From Rhodobacteraceae bacterium UBA3069 (GTDB lineage Bacteria > Pseudomonadota > Alphaproteobacteria > Rhodobacterales > Rhodobacteraceae): a stretch of DNA of 26,216 nt. Where the stretch lies: NCBI GenBank assembly GCA_002366795.1, contig DFBX01000008.1, forward strand, positions 1 through 26,216, given 5' to 3'. The notes under the pieces are model-generated. The model was not told the origin of the DNA, did no database searches, and saw only the letters and a program-made list of their open reading frames with translations. The translations under genes were made by a program, and so were the position numbers. Positions 16,498-23,749 of this stretch are shown piece by piece (position 1 is the first letter of the stretch; each line of letters starts with the position of its first letter).

Positions 16498-17781
16498 ATG
16501 AAAATGAAATTCGTACTTGCCACAGCCGCCGCTTTGATGGCCGCTGCACCGGCCATGGCCGAGCTGACCTTTACCTCGCTCAGCTACCGGACTGGCCCCT
16601 ATGCCGCAAACGGCATCCCCTTCGCGGATGGCTATGCCGACTATTTCACCCTGCTGAACGAGCGTGACGGTGGCATCAGCGGCGAAAAGATCGACCTGGT
16701 CGAATGCGAAACCGGCTATAACACTGAAAAGGGTGTGGAATGCTATGAATCCACCAAAGGTTCGGGCGCGCTGGTCTATCAGCCGCTGTCCACCGGCATC
16801 ACCTACCAGCTGATCCCCAAGGCAACTGCCGACAGCATCCCCGTTCACTCGATGGGCTATGGCCGGACTTCGGCCAAGAACGGCAAAGTGTTCCACAACA
16901 TCTTCAACTACCCGACCAACTATTGGGATGGCGCATCGCTGGCCATCACGCACCTGGCCGACCTGAACGATGGCAGCCTTGAAGGCAAGAAGATCGCGCT
17001 GGTCTATCACAACTCTGCCTATGGCAAGGAACCGATCCGTACCCTGGAAGAGCTGGGCAAAAAGCACGGCTACGAACTGACCCTGCTGCCCGTTGACCAC
17101 CCCGGTCAGGAGCAGAAATCGCAATGGCTGCAAATCCGCCGCGAAAAGCCTGACTATGTGATCATGTGGGGCTGGGGCGTGATGAACCCGGTTGCGATCC
17201 AGGAAGCCGTGAACATCCGCTTCCCGATGGAAAACTTCATCGGTGTGTGGTGGTCCGCTTCGGAAAACGACGTGCGTCCGGCAGGTGCCGCGGCCAATGG
17301 CTACAAGGCGGTGACCTTCCACAACTTCGGCATGGACTACCCGCTGTTTGAGGACCTGAACAAATACGTCGTCGAGGCGGGCAAGGCTGCCGGTGCGGGC
17401 GATCAGATCGGCACCGCGCTTTACGACCGCGGTATGTATGCCGCGATGCTGGCCGCCGAAGCTGCGAAAACCGCGCAGGAAATGCACGGCACCAAGACCC
17501 TGACCCCCGCACAGATGCGCGACGGGATGGAGAACCTTGAAATCACCGAAGCCAAGATGGCGGCCCTTGGTCTGCCGGGCTTCGGCCCCGAGTTCAAAGT
17601 CTCCTGCGAGAACCATGGCGGCAACGGCTTTGGTGCCGTGGCGCAGTGGGATGCGGCCAAGGACGAGTGGAACCTGATCACCGATTACTTCCAGTCGGAC
17701 CAGGAGGTCATCGCACCGCTGATCGAAGAAGACTCGGCCGCATTCGCAGCTGAAAACAACATCACCCCGGGCTGCAACTAA
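16498..17781 (+). CDS. Periplasmic substrate-binding protein of the Liv-type ABC transporter
   Basis: The 427-residue protein has a Sec signal peptide (MKMKFVLATAAALMAAAPAMA, cleaved near residue 21) and a type I periplasmic binding fold. Features include NERDGGISGEKIDLVE after the first strand, GKKIALVYHNSAYGKEPI in the second lobe, and a DRGMYAAMLAAEAAKTAQ helix. It lacks a lipobox, so it should be free in the periplasm. It delivers the ligand to the LivHM-type channel. Aromatic and carboxylic-acid binding members of this family share this long form; ordinary Leu/Ile/Val-binding proteins are near 370 residues. AAGGGAGG lies upstream of the ATG at 16498. Hairpins flank the gene, suggesting separate mRNA stability. 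Ligand unknown. Confidence 0.92.
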   Translation: MKMKFVLATAAALMAAAPAMAELTFTSLSYRTGPYAANGIPFADGYADYFTLLNERDGGISGEKIDLVECETGYNTEKGVECYESTKGSGALVYQPLSTGITYQLIPKATADSIPVHSMGYGRTSAKNGKVFHNIFNYPTNYWDGASLAITHLADLNDGSLEGKKIALVYHNSAYGKEPIRTLEELGKKHGYELTLLPVDHPGQEQKSQWLQIRREKPDYVIMWGWGVMNPVAIQEAVNIRFPMENFIGVWWSASENDVRPAGAAANGYKAVTFHNFGMDYPLFEDLNKYVVEAGKAAGAGDQIGTALYDRGMYAAMLAAEAAKTAQEMHGTKTLTPAQMRDGMENLEITEAKMAALGLPGFGPEFKVSCENHGGNGFGAVAQWDAAKDEWNLITDYFQSDQEVIAPLIEEDSAAFAAENNITPGCN

Positions 17782-17790
17782 GTCCGGAAC

Positions 17791-17819
17791 GCCCCGGCCG
17801 GTATCGCGCTGGCCGGGGC
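17791..17819 (+). other. Strong hairpin after the binding-protein gene
   Basis: GCCCCGGCC (17791-17799) pairs perfectly over 9 bp with GGCCGGGGC (17811-17819), with an 11-base loop. It begins 10 bases after the stop codon and no T-run follows. Such 3' hairpins stabilise binding-protein messages in other ABC operons and allow only part of transcription to reach the downstream ATPase gene. Confidence 0.6.
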
Positions 17820-17854
17820 ACACCCCTGAAACGAATTTACACAAGAGACACGCC

Positions 17855-18676
17855 ATGCTGGATGCCGGACGCAATGACGAGGTCCTTCTCGAAGTCAACA
17901 ATATCGAGGTGATCTACAACCACGTGATCCTCGTGCTGAAAGGCGTGAGCCTGAAGGTGCCCAAGGGCGGTATCACCGCGCTTCTGGGCGGTAACGGCGC
18001 GGGAAAGACCACCACGCTCAAGGCCATTTCCAACCTGCTGCATTCCGAACGCGGCGAGGTGACGAAAGGCAGCATCCTGTATCGCGGTGACCGTATTCAG
18101 GACAGCGCCCCCGCCGATCTGGTGTCGCGCGGCGTGATCCAGGTGATGGAAGGCCGTCACTGTTTCGAACACCTCACGGTCGAGGAAAACCTGATGACCG
18201 GCGCCTACACCCGCAAGGATGGCAAGGGCGCGATCGATGCCGATCTGGAGCTGGTATACAGCTATTTCCCCCGCTTGAAAGAGCGCCGCAAATCTCAGGC
18301 GGGCTATACCTCGGGCGGCGAGCAACAGATGGTCGCCATCGGGCGCGCCATCATGTCCCGGCCCGAAACCATTCTGCTGGACGAGCCTTCGATGGGCCTT
18401 GCGCCGCAGTTGGTCGAGGAAATCTTCAACATCGTGAAGAACCTCAACGAGAAAGAAGGCGCGACCTTCCTTCTGGCCGAACAAAACACCAATGTCGCCC
18501 TGCGCTTTGCCCATTACGGATACATCCTGGAATCGGGCCGTGTGGTGATGGACGGGCCCGCCGCCGAACTGCGCGAGAACCCCGACGTAAAGGAATTTTA
18601 CCTCGGCATGTCGGACGAGGGGCGCAAATCATTCCGCGACGTGCGGTCCTATCGCCGCCGCAAGCGTTGGCTGTAA
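17855..18676 (+). CDS. LivF-type ABC transporter ATPase
   Basis: The 273-residue ATPase has Walker A GGNGAGKT (45-52), the signature YTSGGEQQMVAIGRA, Walker B TILLDEPSMGLAP, and the LivF-style AEQNTN in place of a classic H-loop His. The middle segment VIQVMEGRHCFEHLTVEENL is typical of LivF. The C-terminal tail (about 20 residues, very basic, ending RSYRRRKRWL) is longer than in standard LivF of 235-240 residues. It works with the LivG-type ATPase as a heterodimer. The ATG at 17855 follows a weak AAGAGA ribosome site. It is the last transporter gene before the PaaK-like ligase. Confidence 0.93.
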   Translation: MLDAGRNDEVLLEVNNIEVIYNHVILVLKGVSLKVPKGGITALLGGNGAGKTTTLKAISNLLHSERGEVTKGSILYRGDRIQDSAPADLVSRGVIQVMEGRHCFEHLTVEENLMTGAYTRKDGKGAIDADLELVYSYFPRLKERRKSQAGYTSGGEQQMVAIGRAIMSRPETILLDEPSMGLAPQLVEEIFNIVKNLNEKEGATFLLAEQNTNVALRFAHYGYILESGRVVMDGPAAELRENPDVKEFYLGMSDEGRKSFRDVRSYRRRKRWL

Positions 18677-18749
18677 CGCCACGCCCAACCCAAGCCCATT
18701 CGATCACGCGGCCACGCTGACCCTTGTGGCCCAACCGGAGAGACGCGCC

Positions 18750-19970
18750 ATGAGCCGCCATTTCGACGACCTGGAAACCCGCAGCCCCGACGCCCGCGCC
18801 AAGGATTTGGCAACGGCCCTGCCGCAGCAAATTGCCCGCGCGCAGGCGCTGCCCGGCTATGACGGGCGGCTGGATGGTGTCGATGCCAGCAAGATCCAAA
18901 GCGCCGCCGACCTGGCCGCGCTTTCGGTGCTGCACAAATCCGATCTGGGCACGGCACAGGCAGGCACGGCCCCGTTCGGCGGGCTGACTACGCGCCCCGC
19001 ACACGGGTTCGCGCATATCTTTCAATCCCCCGGCCCGATCTACGAGCCGGGCGGGGTGGACCATGACTGGTGGCGCATGGGCCGTTTCCTGGCAGCGTGC
19101 GGCATTGGTGCAGGCGACATCGTCCAGAACTGTTTTGGCTATCACCTGACCCCTGCGGGCATGATTTTCGAATCCGGCGCGCGGGCAGTGGGTGCCGCCG
19201 TGCTGCCCGCTGGCACTGGCCAGACCGAATTGCAGGTGACTGCCGCGCGCGACATCGGCACCACCGCCTATGCCGGGACACCAGATTACCTGAAGGTGAT
19301 CCTGGACAAGGCCGATGAGATGGGCGTGAAGCTGGCCATTACTAAGGCCGCAGTCGGGGGCGGCGCGCTGTTTCCGTCGCTGCGGCAGGAATATACTGAT
19401 CGCGGCATCCTGTGCCTGCAATCCTATGCCACCGCCGACTTAGGCAATATCGCCTACGAATCCGAGGCGCAGGAAGGCATGATCGTGGACGAGAACGTGA
19501 TCGTCGAAATCGTGACCCCCGGCACCGGTGACCCCGTCGCGCCGGGGCAAGTGGGCGAAGTCGTCGTGACCACGCTGAACCCCGATTACCCGCTGATCCG
19601 TTTCGCCACCGGCGATCTGTCCGCGGTAATGGAAGGCACCAGCCCCTGCGGTCGCACCAACATGCGGATCAAGGGCTGGATGGGCCGCGCCGACCAGACC
19701 ACCAAGATCAAGGGCATGTTCGTGCGCCCCGAACAGGTGGCCGCGCTGGTTGCCAAACACTCCGAAATTGCCCGCGCCCGCGTGATTGCGGGCCGCAAGG
19801 GCGAGATGGACACCATGATCGTCCAGATCGAGGCGACGGGCGGCGACGAGGAAGCTTTTGCTGCCTCGGTCGCGGATATGCTGAAGCTGAAAGGCAAGAT
19901 CGAGGTGGTCGCCCCCGGCACCCTGCCAAACGACGGCAAGGTGATCGAGGATCAGCGCACCTACGGCTGA
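18750..19970 (+). CDS. PaaK-like adenylate-forming enzyme (phenylacetate-CoA ligase family)
   Basis: The 406-residue protein aligns by eye with PaaK-type ligases: ALSVLHKSDL near residue 60, GYHLTPAGMIFESGARAVGA, YATADLG (226-232), PLIRFATGDLSAV, and GRADQTTKIKGMFVRPEQV before a C-terminal lid ending DGKVIEDQRTYG. At the place of the usual SSGTTG(K/R)PT ATP-binding loop it has QSPGPIYEPGG (92-102), so nucleotide use may differ. It probably activates an organic acid linked to the transporter, as the second ligase of the operon. The ATG at 18750 has GGAGAG upstream; a GTG at 18726 is in frame but lacks a ribosome site. It ends the operon, facing the convergent PHA synthase gene. Confidence 0.82.
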   Translation: MSRHFDDLETRSPDARAKDLATALPQQIARAQALPGYDGRLDGVDASKIQSAADLAALSVLHKSDLGTAQAGTAPFGGLTTRPAHGFAHIFQSPGPIYEPGGVDHDWWRMGRFLAACGIGAGDIVQNCFGYHLTPAGMIFESGARAVGAAVLPAGTGQTELQVTAARDIGTTAYAGTPDYLKVILDKADEMGVKLAITKAAVGGGALFPSLRQEYTDRGILCLQSYATADLGNIAYESEAQEGMIVDENVIVEIVTPGTGDPVAPGQVGEVVVTTLNPDYPLIRFATGDLSAVMEGTSPCGRTNMRIKGWMGRADQTTKIKGMFVRPEQVAALVAKHSEIARARVIAGRKGEMDTMIVQIEATGGDEEAFAASVADMLKLKGKIEVVAPGTLPNDGKVIEDQRTYG

Positions 19971-20035
19971 TCCGCGCCCTGCCCGCATGGGCATAGCCAA
20001 CTATTGAAAATATGTGGGAAAGCGCCCGCAGCGGT

Positions 20036-21778
20036 TCAGCGCATCATCACGTATGTGCCGGGCGCGGGCGTCATCGGCGGATGCTTGTCAGACCCCATGG
20101 CAGGCGGGTCCATGACGGGGCTGCTTTCACCGTGCAGCCAATCAACCCAGGCCGGCCACCAAGACCCTTCGACGGGGGGATGTTCGGCCAGCCAGCTTTC
20201 GGGGTCCATGTAATGCGCCCCGATCGTGCGATGTCCCAGCCGATAATGGCGGTGCGCATGGCCCGGTTCGGACACGATGCCGCCGTTGTGCCCCCCCTTG
20301 ACCAGACAAAAACGCAGATCGTTTTCGGTGAACAGCTTGATCTTGTAGACAGAATGCCATGGCGCGATGTGATCCGTTTCGGTGCCGACGACAAACATGG
20401 GCGCGTCGATGTCTTTCAGCGCGATCACGCGGCCCTCGACGGCGAAACGCCCGCCGCTCAGCCGGTTTTCTAGGAAAAGACTGCGCAGGTATTCCGAATG
20501 CATCCGCGCAGGCATCCGCGTGGTGTCAGCATTCCAAGAGGCGATGTCGGCGCTTGTGTCCTTTATCCCCATCAGGTAGCGGCGTACGGCGCGGGCCCAG
20601 ACCATATCCTCGGCCCGGATGGCGCGGAAGGCATTGGCCATCTGCCGCCCGTCCAGCACACCCTTCTCGAACATCATGTCCTCTAGAAAGGCCAGTTGGC
20701 TTTCATCAAGGAACAGCAGCAACTCGCCCGCCTCGGTGAAATCGGTCTGGGTGGCCAGCAGGGTGATCGAGGCAAGGCGCTGATCGCCATTCCGCGCCAT
20801 GGTCGCCGCCGCAATGGACAGGATCGTGCCGCCCAGGCAATAGCCACAGGCGTGGATAGGTTCATTGCTAATCTCGCTTACCACGTTGATTGCAGCCATC
20901 ACCCCGTCGCGGCGGTAATCATCCAGAGAGGTGTCGCGCATTTCCGGCCCCGGGTTGACCCATGACATCGCAAACACCGTGAACCCATGCCCGACAAGGT
21001 AATTAATCAGCGAATTATGCAGGCTGAGGTCAAGAATATAGTATTTCATGATCCATGCGGGCACGATCAGAATCGGTTCGGGGTGAACCTTTTCGGTTTG
21101 CGGCCTGTATTGTATGAGCTCGAACAGATCGTTCCGGTAAACGACTTCGCCTGGGGTGCAGGCGATATCCTCGCCCAGGGTGAATTCATTCGGCAGCGGG
21201 CGCGGCGTACCCGTCGTGGTTTGGGCCATGTCCTGCATCAGCAGCTTCACGCCCTCGATCAGGGCGGTGCCCTTTGTGTCGCGAAGTACCTGCAAGACTT
21301 CGGGGTTCATGGCCGCGATGTTGGACGGTGACAACATGTCCAGTATTTGCCGTGCCATGAACCCGACGCGCTTGGCGTTGCCGGGCTGGATGCCGGGAAG
21401 GTCCCGGGCGGCTTCGGCCCACCAATCCTCGGCCGCAAGATAGGCCTGCTGCCAGATGCGGAACGGCGGTTTGGACCAGTCGGGATGGGTGAAGCGGTGG
21501 TCGGTCGTCGCGGGGTGGAATGGGGTGTCATGCGCGGTATCGGGGTGCAGCGCGTCCAGCCAAACGGCGAAGGCATTGCGTCCCGCATGCTCCGCCAGAT
21601 CCAGCTGCCGGCCCGGCGCGGCGGCCAGGTGACCCATCCAGTCGGCCCATGCCCCGACCGTCGCATTCGGGGATATGCCTTGCGTCCAGCGGGCTATTGC
21701 GGCGTGCAGAGCGCGATCCAGCGCATCATGGTTGACGGTGTCTTGCTTGATCTGGGCCATCCGGTGGCGTCCTGACAT
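20036..21778 (-). CDS. phaC: Polyhydroxyalkanoate synthase, class I type
   Basis: The 580-residue protein has an N-terminal PhaC region and an alpha/beta-hydrolase core. It carries the modified lipase box GYCLGG with the nucleophile C314, catalytic D469 in TETDHIAPW and H497 in KGGHNGG. PHA synthases polymerise (R)-3-hydroxyacyl-CoA on granule surfaces in the cytoplasm. Length fits class I enzymes such as those making polyhydroxybutyrate. The start is uncertain: ATG at 21778 has no ribosome site, while ATG at 21760 (MAQIKQ) has CAGGA about 10 bases upstream. No phaR, phasin or depolymerase gene lies beside it; rpmJ is upstream and the PaaK-like gene is convergent. A TGC-rich, palindromic region about 100 bases upstream may bind a regulator. 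Confidence 0.92.
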   Translation of the reverse strand: MSGRHRMAQIKQDTVNHDALDRALHAAIARWTQGISPNATVGAWADWMGHLAAAPGRQLDLAEHAGRNAFAVWLDALHPDTAHDTPFHPATTDHRFTHPDWSKPPFRIWQQAYLAAEDWWAEAARDLPGIQPGNAKRVGFMARQILDMLSPSNIAAMNPEVLQVLRDTKGTALIEGVKLLMQDMAQTTTGTPRPLPNEFTLGEDIACTPGEVVYRNDLFELIQYRPQTEKVHPEPILIVPAWIMKYYILDLSLHNSLINYLVGHGFTVFAMSWVNPGPEMRDTSLDDYRRDGVMAAINVVSEISNEPIHACGYCLGGTILSIAAATMARNGDQRLASITLLATQTDFTEAGELLLFLDESQLAFLEDMMFEKGVLDGRQMANAFRAIRAEDMVWARAVRRYLMGIKDTSADIASWNADTTRMPARMHSEYLRSLFLENRLSGGRFAVEGRVIALKDIDAPMFVVGTETDHIAPWHSVYKIKLFTENDLRFCLVKGGHNGGIVSEPGHAHRHYRLGHRTIGAHYMDPESWLAEHPPVEGSWWPAWVDWLHGESSPVMDPPAMGSDKHPPMTPAPGTYVMMR

Positions 21779-21875
21779 TCATAAACTGCGTTTGTTTCAT
21801 GTCTATGCAGTTCGGCATGGCGGGGAAATAACAGAATGCCGCGGTGCAGCGTCGCAGGGGGCAGTTGCGCGGTAT

Positions 21876-21890
21876 ATTGCGAGTCGCAAT
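21876..21890. promoter_or_regulatory. Perfect palindrome upstream of phaC, possible PhaR-type operator
   Basis: ATTGCG-AGT-CGCAAT is a perfect dyad about 100 bases upstream of the phaC start. On the phaC strand it is followed by several TGC triplets (within 21842-21871). PhaR repressors of Rhodobacter and Paracoccus are known to bind TGC/GCA-rich dyads near phasin and synthase genes. The match is suggestive only, because the classic CTGC-N-GCAG form is not exact here. Confidence 0.35.
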
Positions 21891-21916
21891 GTCTGAAAGG
21901 GAAAGGGGCCCGAAAG

Positions 21917-21952
21917 AAAAAGGGCCGCGCCCCTTTCGGTGCGCGACCCTTT
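21917..21952 (-). terminator. Rho-independent terminator of rpmJ
   Basis: Positions 21919-21930 pair with 21941-21952 over 12 positions with one mismatch (C25/A46 in the last digits), with a 10-base loop. Read on the minus strand it is followed by TTTTCTTTC. It lies 28 bases after the rpmJ stop and separates rpmJ from phaC. Confidence 0.85.
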
Positions 21953-21979
21953 ATTTGGTGTCCGATGCTCGGATGCTAC

Positions 21980-22105
21980 TTAACCCTGACGGGCCTTGAA
22001 GCGGGGCTGCGTCTTGTTGATGACGTAGACGCGGCCTTTACGGCGCACGACACGGCAGTCGCGGTGACGCTGCTTGAGCGAGCGGAGCGAGTTGCGAACT
22101 TTCAT
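21980..22105 (-). CDS. rpmJ: 50S ribosomal protein L36
   Basis: The 41-residue product (MKVRNSLRSLKQRHRDCRVV then RRKGRVYVINKTQPRFKARQG) is L36 of the large ribosomal subunit. It keeps only one of the zinc-binding cysteines of the canonical CxxC...C...H form, so it is the zinc-independent (C-minus) variant usual in alphaproteobacteria. GAAGGAGAGG stands before the ATG. It lies 72 bases downstream of tRNA-Val on the same strand and ends in its own terminator. A single stand-alone rpmJ outside the large ribosomal protein operon is normal in this group. Confidence 0.96.
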   Translation of the reverse strand: MKVRNSLRSLKQRHRDCRVVRRKGRVYVINKTQPRFKARQG

Positions 22106-22177
22106 AGTTCCTCTCCTTCAATCGCGGCGCGCCATTGCGCCTTTTAGCAGTGTGCCCCTTGCGGGGCGGTGAATTCA

Positions 22178-22252
22178 TGGTGGGCGGTACTGGGATCGAA
22201 CCAGTGACCACTTCGATGTCAACGAAGTGCTCTACCGCTGAGCTAACCGCCC
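22178..22252 (-). tRNA. tRNA-Val (anticodon GAC)
   Basis: The minus strand folds into a complete cloverleaf: acceptor GGGCGGT with ACCGCCC, D-stem GCTC/GAGC, anticodon stem CTTCG/CGAAG with loop TTGACAT (anticodon GAC, reading GUC and GUU), and T-stem ACTGG/CCAGT with TTCGATC loop. Discriminator A and encoded CCA follow. Length is 75 bases with CCA. Open frames over this region are artefacts of the tRNA sequence. Confidence 0.97.
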
Positions 22253-22299
22253 ATGATATGACGACCGACCCGGTTTTTCCTTGCCCCACAATGAAGAGG

Positions 22300-22318
22300 G
22301 GCGCGGATGATCCGCGCC
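22300..22318. promoter_or_regulatory. Perfect 19-bp palindrome between tRNA-Val and the amidohydrolase gene
   Basis: GGCGCGGAT-G-ATCCGCGCC is a perfect dyad with 9-base arms in the divergent gap. It lies 46 bases upstream of the proposed -35 element of the amidohydrolase promoter. The 1-base centre makes it awkward as an RNA hairpin, though an 8-bp stem with a TGA loop is possible, and no T-run follows. An operator for a dimeric regulator is the simplest reading. Confidence 0.4.
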
Positions 22319-22363
22319 GGTTCGCTGGTCTATAAAAGGAGTCGGCGGAAGGATCAAGGGGTT

Positions 22364-22391
22364 TTGGAAAATGCTTTTACCGCGCTATGAT
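22364..22391 (+). promoter_or_regulatory. Probable sigma-70 promoter of the N-formylglutamate amidohydrolase-family gene
   Basis: TTGGAA at 22364-22369 and TATGAT at 22386-22391 are 16 bases apart. Transcription would start near 22398, just before the AAGGGGAG ribosome site and the TTG start at 22414. The ATG at 22387 lies inside the -10 element, so it cannot be the start if this promoter is used. Confidence 0.5.
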
Positions 22392-22413
22392 AATGCCACG
22401 GAAGGGGAGCGAT

Positions 22414-23274
22414 TTGCCCAAACACGCCTATCACCTCATACGCCCGGAACGACGCAGCACAAGCGTGATTTTCGCCTCGCCGCACAGCGGGCGCGATTAC
22501 CCGTGGAGCTTTCTGCGGCGCACCGTTCTGGACGGGCACACGATCCGCTCGTCCGAGGATGCCTTTGTCGATCAGCTGTTCGAAGCCGCACCCGCCTTGG
22601 GCGCGCCGCTTTTGCTGGCCGGGGCCCCTCGCGCCTATTTGGACTTGAATCGCTCGGCCGATGAAATGGACCCGGCGCTGGTCGAGGGTATGCGCCGTTT
22701 GCCGCATAACCCCCGCGTCGCGTCGGGTCTGGGGGTGGTGCCGCGCGTGGTGGCGGGCGGGCGTGCGATTTATAGCGGCAAGCTGTCGCTGGAAGAAGCC
22801 CGCGAACGCATCACCGGTTATTGGCACCCCTATCATGACCGCCTGCAAGGCCTGATCGACGAATCGCATCTGGGCTGGGGCGCGGCGATCCTGATCGACT
22901 GTCATTCCATGCCGCACGAGGCGCTGGACAGTATCGCGCGCCAAGGCGCACGCCGCCCCGAGGTGGTTCTGGGCGACCGTTTCGGCGCATCGGCGGGGCG
23001 CGAGGTGGTGGACCGGGTCGAAGAGGCGATGAAAGCCGCCGGTCTGCATGTAATTCGCAACGCGCCCTTTGCCGGGGCCTATACGACGCAGCACTATGGC
23101 CGCCCCTCGCGCCATCAGCACTGCGTTCAGATGGAAATCGACCGCGCGCTTTATATGAACGAACAGTTGATCCGCCCGAATGGCAATTTCGAATCCTTCA
23201 AGCGGCTGATGACGGGCGTGATTGCCGATATCATACAAATCGGGTCGCGGGCTGAACGGCTGGCTGCCGAATAG
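22414..23274 (+). CDS. N-formylglutamate amidohydrolase family protein
   Basis: From the TTG at 22414 the 286-residue product reads MPKHAYHLIRPERRSTSVIF and then carries FGase-family motifs: FASPHSGRDYP near the start, EDAFVDQLF, APRAYLDLNRSADEMDP, the metal-site segment ILIDCHSMPHE, and NAPFAGAYTTQHYG near the C-terminus. The family hydrolyses N-formyl-L-glutamate to formate and glutamate at the end of some histidine-degradation routes; many members act elsewhere and no hut genes are near. I chose TTG because GAAGGGGAG precedes it and the protein then begins like its relatives. In-frame ATGs at 22387 and 22393 lack a ribosome site. It is monocistronic, followed by the convergent CZB gene. 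Confidence 0.85.
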   Translation: MPKHAYHLIRPERRSTSVIFASPHSGRDYPWSFLRRTVLDGHTIRSSEDAFVDQLFEAAPALGAPLLLAGAPRAYLDLNRSADEMDPALVEGMRRLPHNPRVASGLGVVPRVVAGGRAIYSGKLSLEEARERITGYWHPYHDRLQGLIDESHLGWGAAILIDCHSMPHEALDSIARQGARRPEVVLGDRFGASAGREVVDRVEEAMKAAGLHVIRNAPFAGAYTTQHYGRPSRHQHCVQMEIDRALYMNEQLIRPNGNFESFKRLMTGVIADIIQIGSRAERLAAE

Positions 23275-23286
23275 CCCGCGCCGGTA

Positions 23287-23679
23287 TCAGTGGCGGGTTT
23301 CAACTTCGCCACGCCATTTACGCAAGGCACGGACCAGCTTTTGCGAACCTTCCTGAAATTTTCCTTCCAGAAGCGCGTCGGCCTCGCTTTTGCGATTGGC
23401 GATGGCCAGTTTCGCCACTTCACCCGCATTGGCGTGGAATTTGCGGTGCAGGCGGCTGACCACCTGGTGCGGCATACCTGCACGGATTTGCGAGGTCATG
23501 ACCGGGCTTTTTAGCCATTGGCCCAATGCGCAGCGATCATCGCATGCGATATGTGACGGATCCTGATCAGTCTTGCCCGTGTTGATCGCGGTGCGCAGTT
23601 TCAGTTTCCACGTGCCATGCGCCTGGATTGCGTCGGTCAGGTGCTTTGCAAATTCATTCTCGGGTAATTCGGTTTCCAT
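23287..23679 (-). CDS. Stand-alone CZB (chemoreceptor zinc-binding) domain protein
   Basis: The 130-residue protein is one CZB four-helix domain with the full 3His/1Cys zinc set: H21 in HGTWKLKL, C50 in CALGQWL, and H78 plus H82 in HRKFH. CZB domains usually end chemoreceptors or diguanylate cyclases and sense zinc; in hypochlorite-sensing receptors the zinc-bound cysteine is the redox switch. No transducer domain is fused here, so it may act in trans or buffer zinc. The ATG at 23679 gives METELPENEF directly before the domain; the longer frame from 23868 overlaps dinB and has no family character. It is downstream of dinB on the same strand with a 70-base gap. Confidence 0.85.
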   Translation of the reverse strand: METELPENEFAKHLTDAIQAHGTWKLKLRTAINTGKTDQDPSHIACDDRCALGQWLKSPVMTSQIRAGMPHQVVSRLHRKFHANAGEVAKLAIANRKSEADALLEGKFQEGSQKLVRALRKWRGEVETRH

Positions 23680-23749
23680 GATTTGCGTTATGGGCGCATG
23701 ATGCTCCTGAAATCTTAACCGGATGTTGCGTGTTCTACTGAACCAACGG

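Noticed and set aside
19980..19993. TGCCC-GCAT-GGGCA hairpin as terminator between the PaaK-like gene and phaC
   Set aside because: The stem is only 5 bp and no T-run follows on either strand.
22135..22335. Open frame beginning MRLLAVCPLRGGEF over the tRNA
   Set aside because: It is the familiar spurious peptide read from the complement of a tRNA gene; the cloverleaf explains the sequence.
23732..23743. GTTC-TACT-GAAC small dyad between dinB and the CZB gene
   Set aside because: Four-base arms are too short to set apart from chance.
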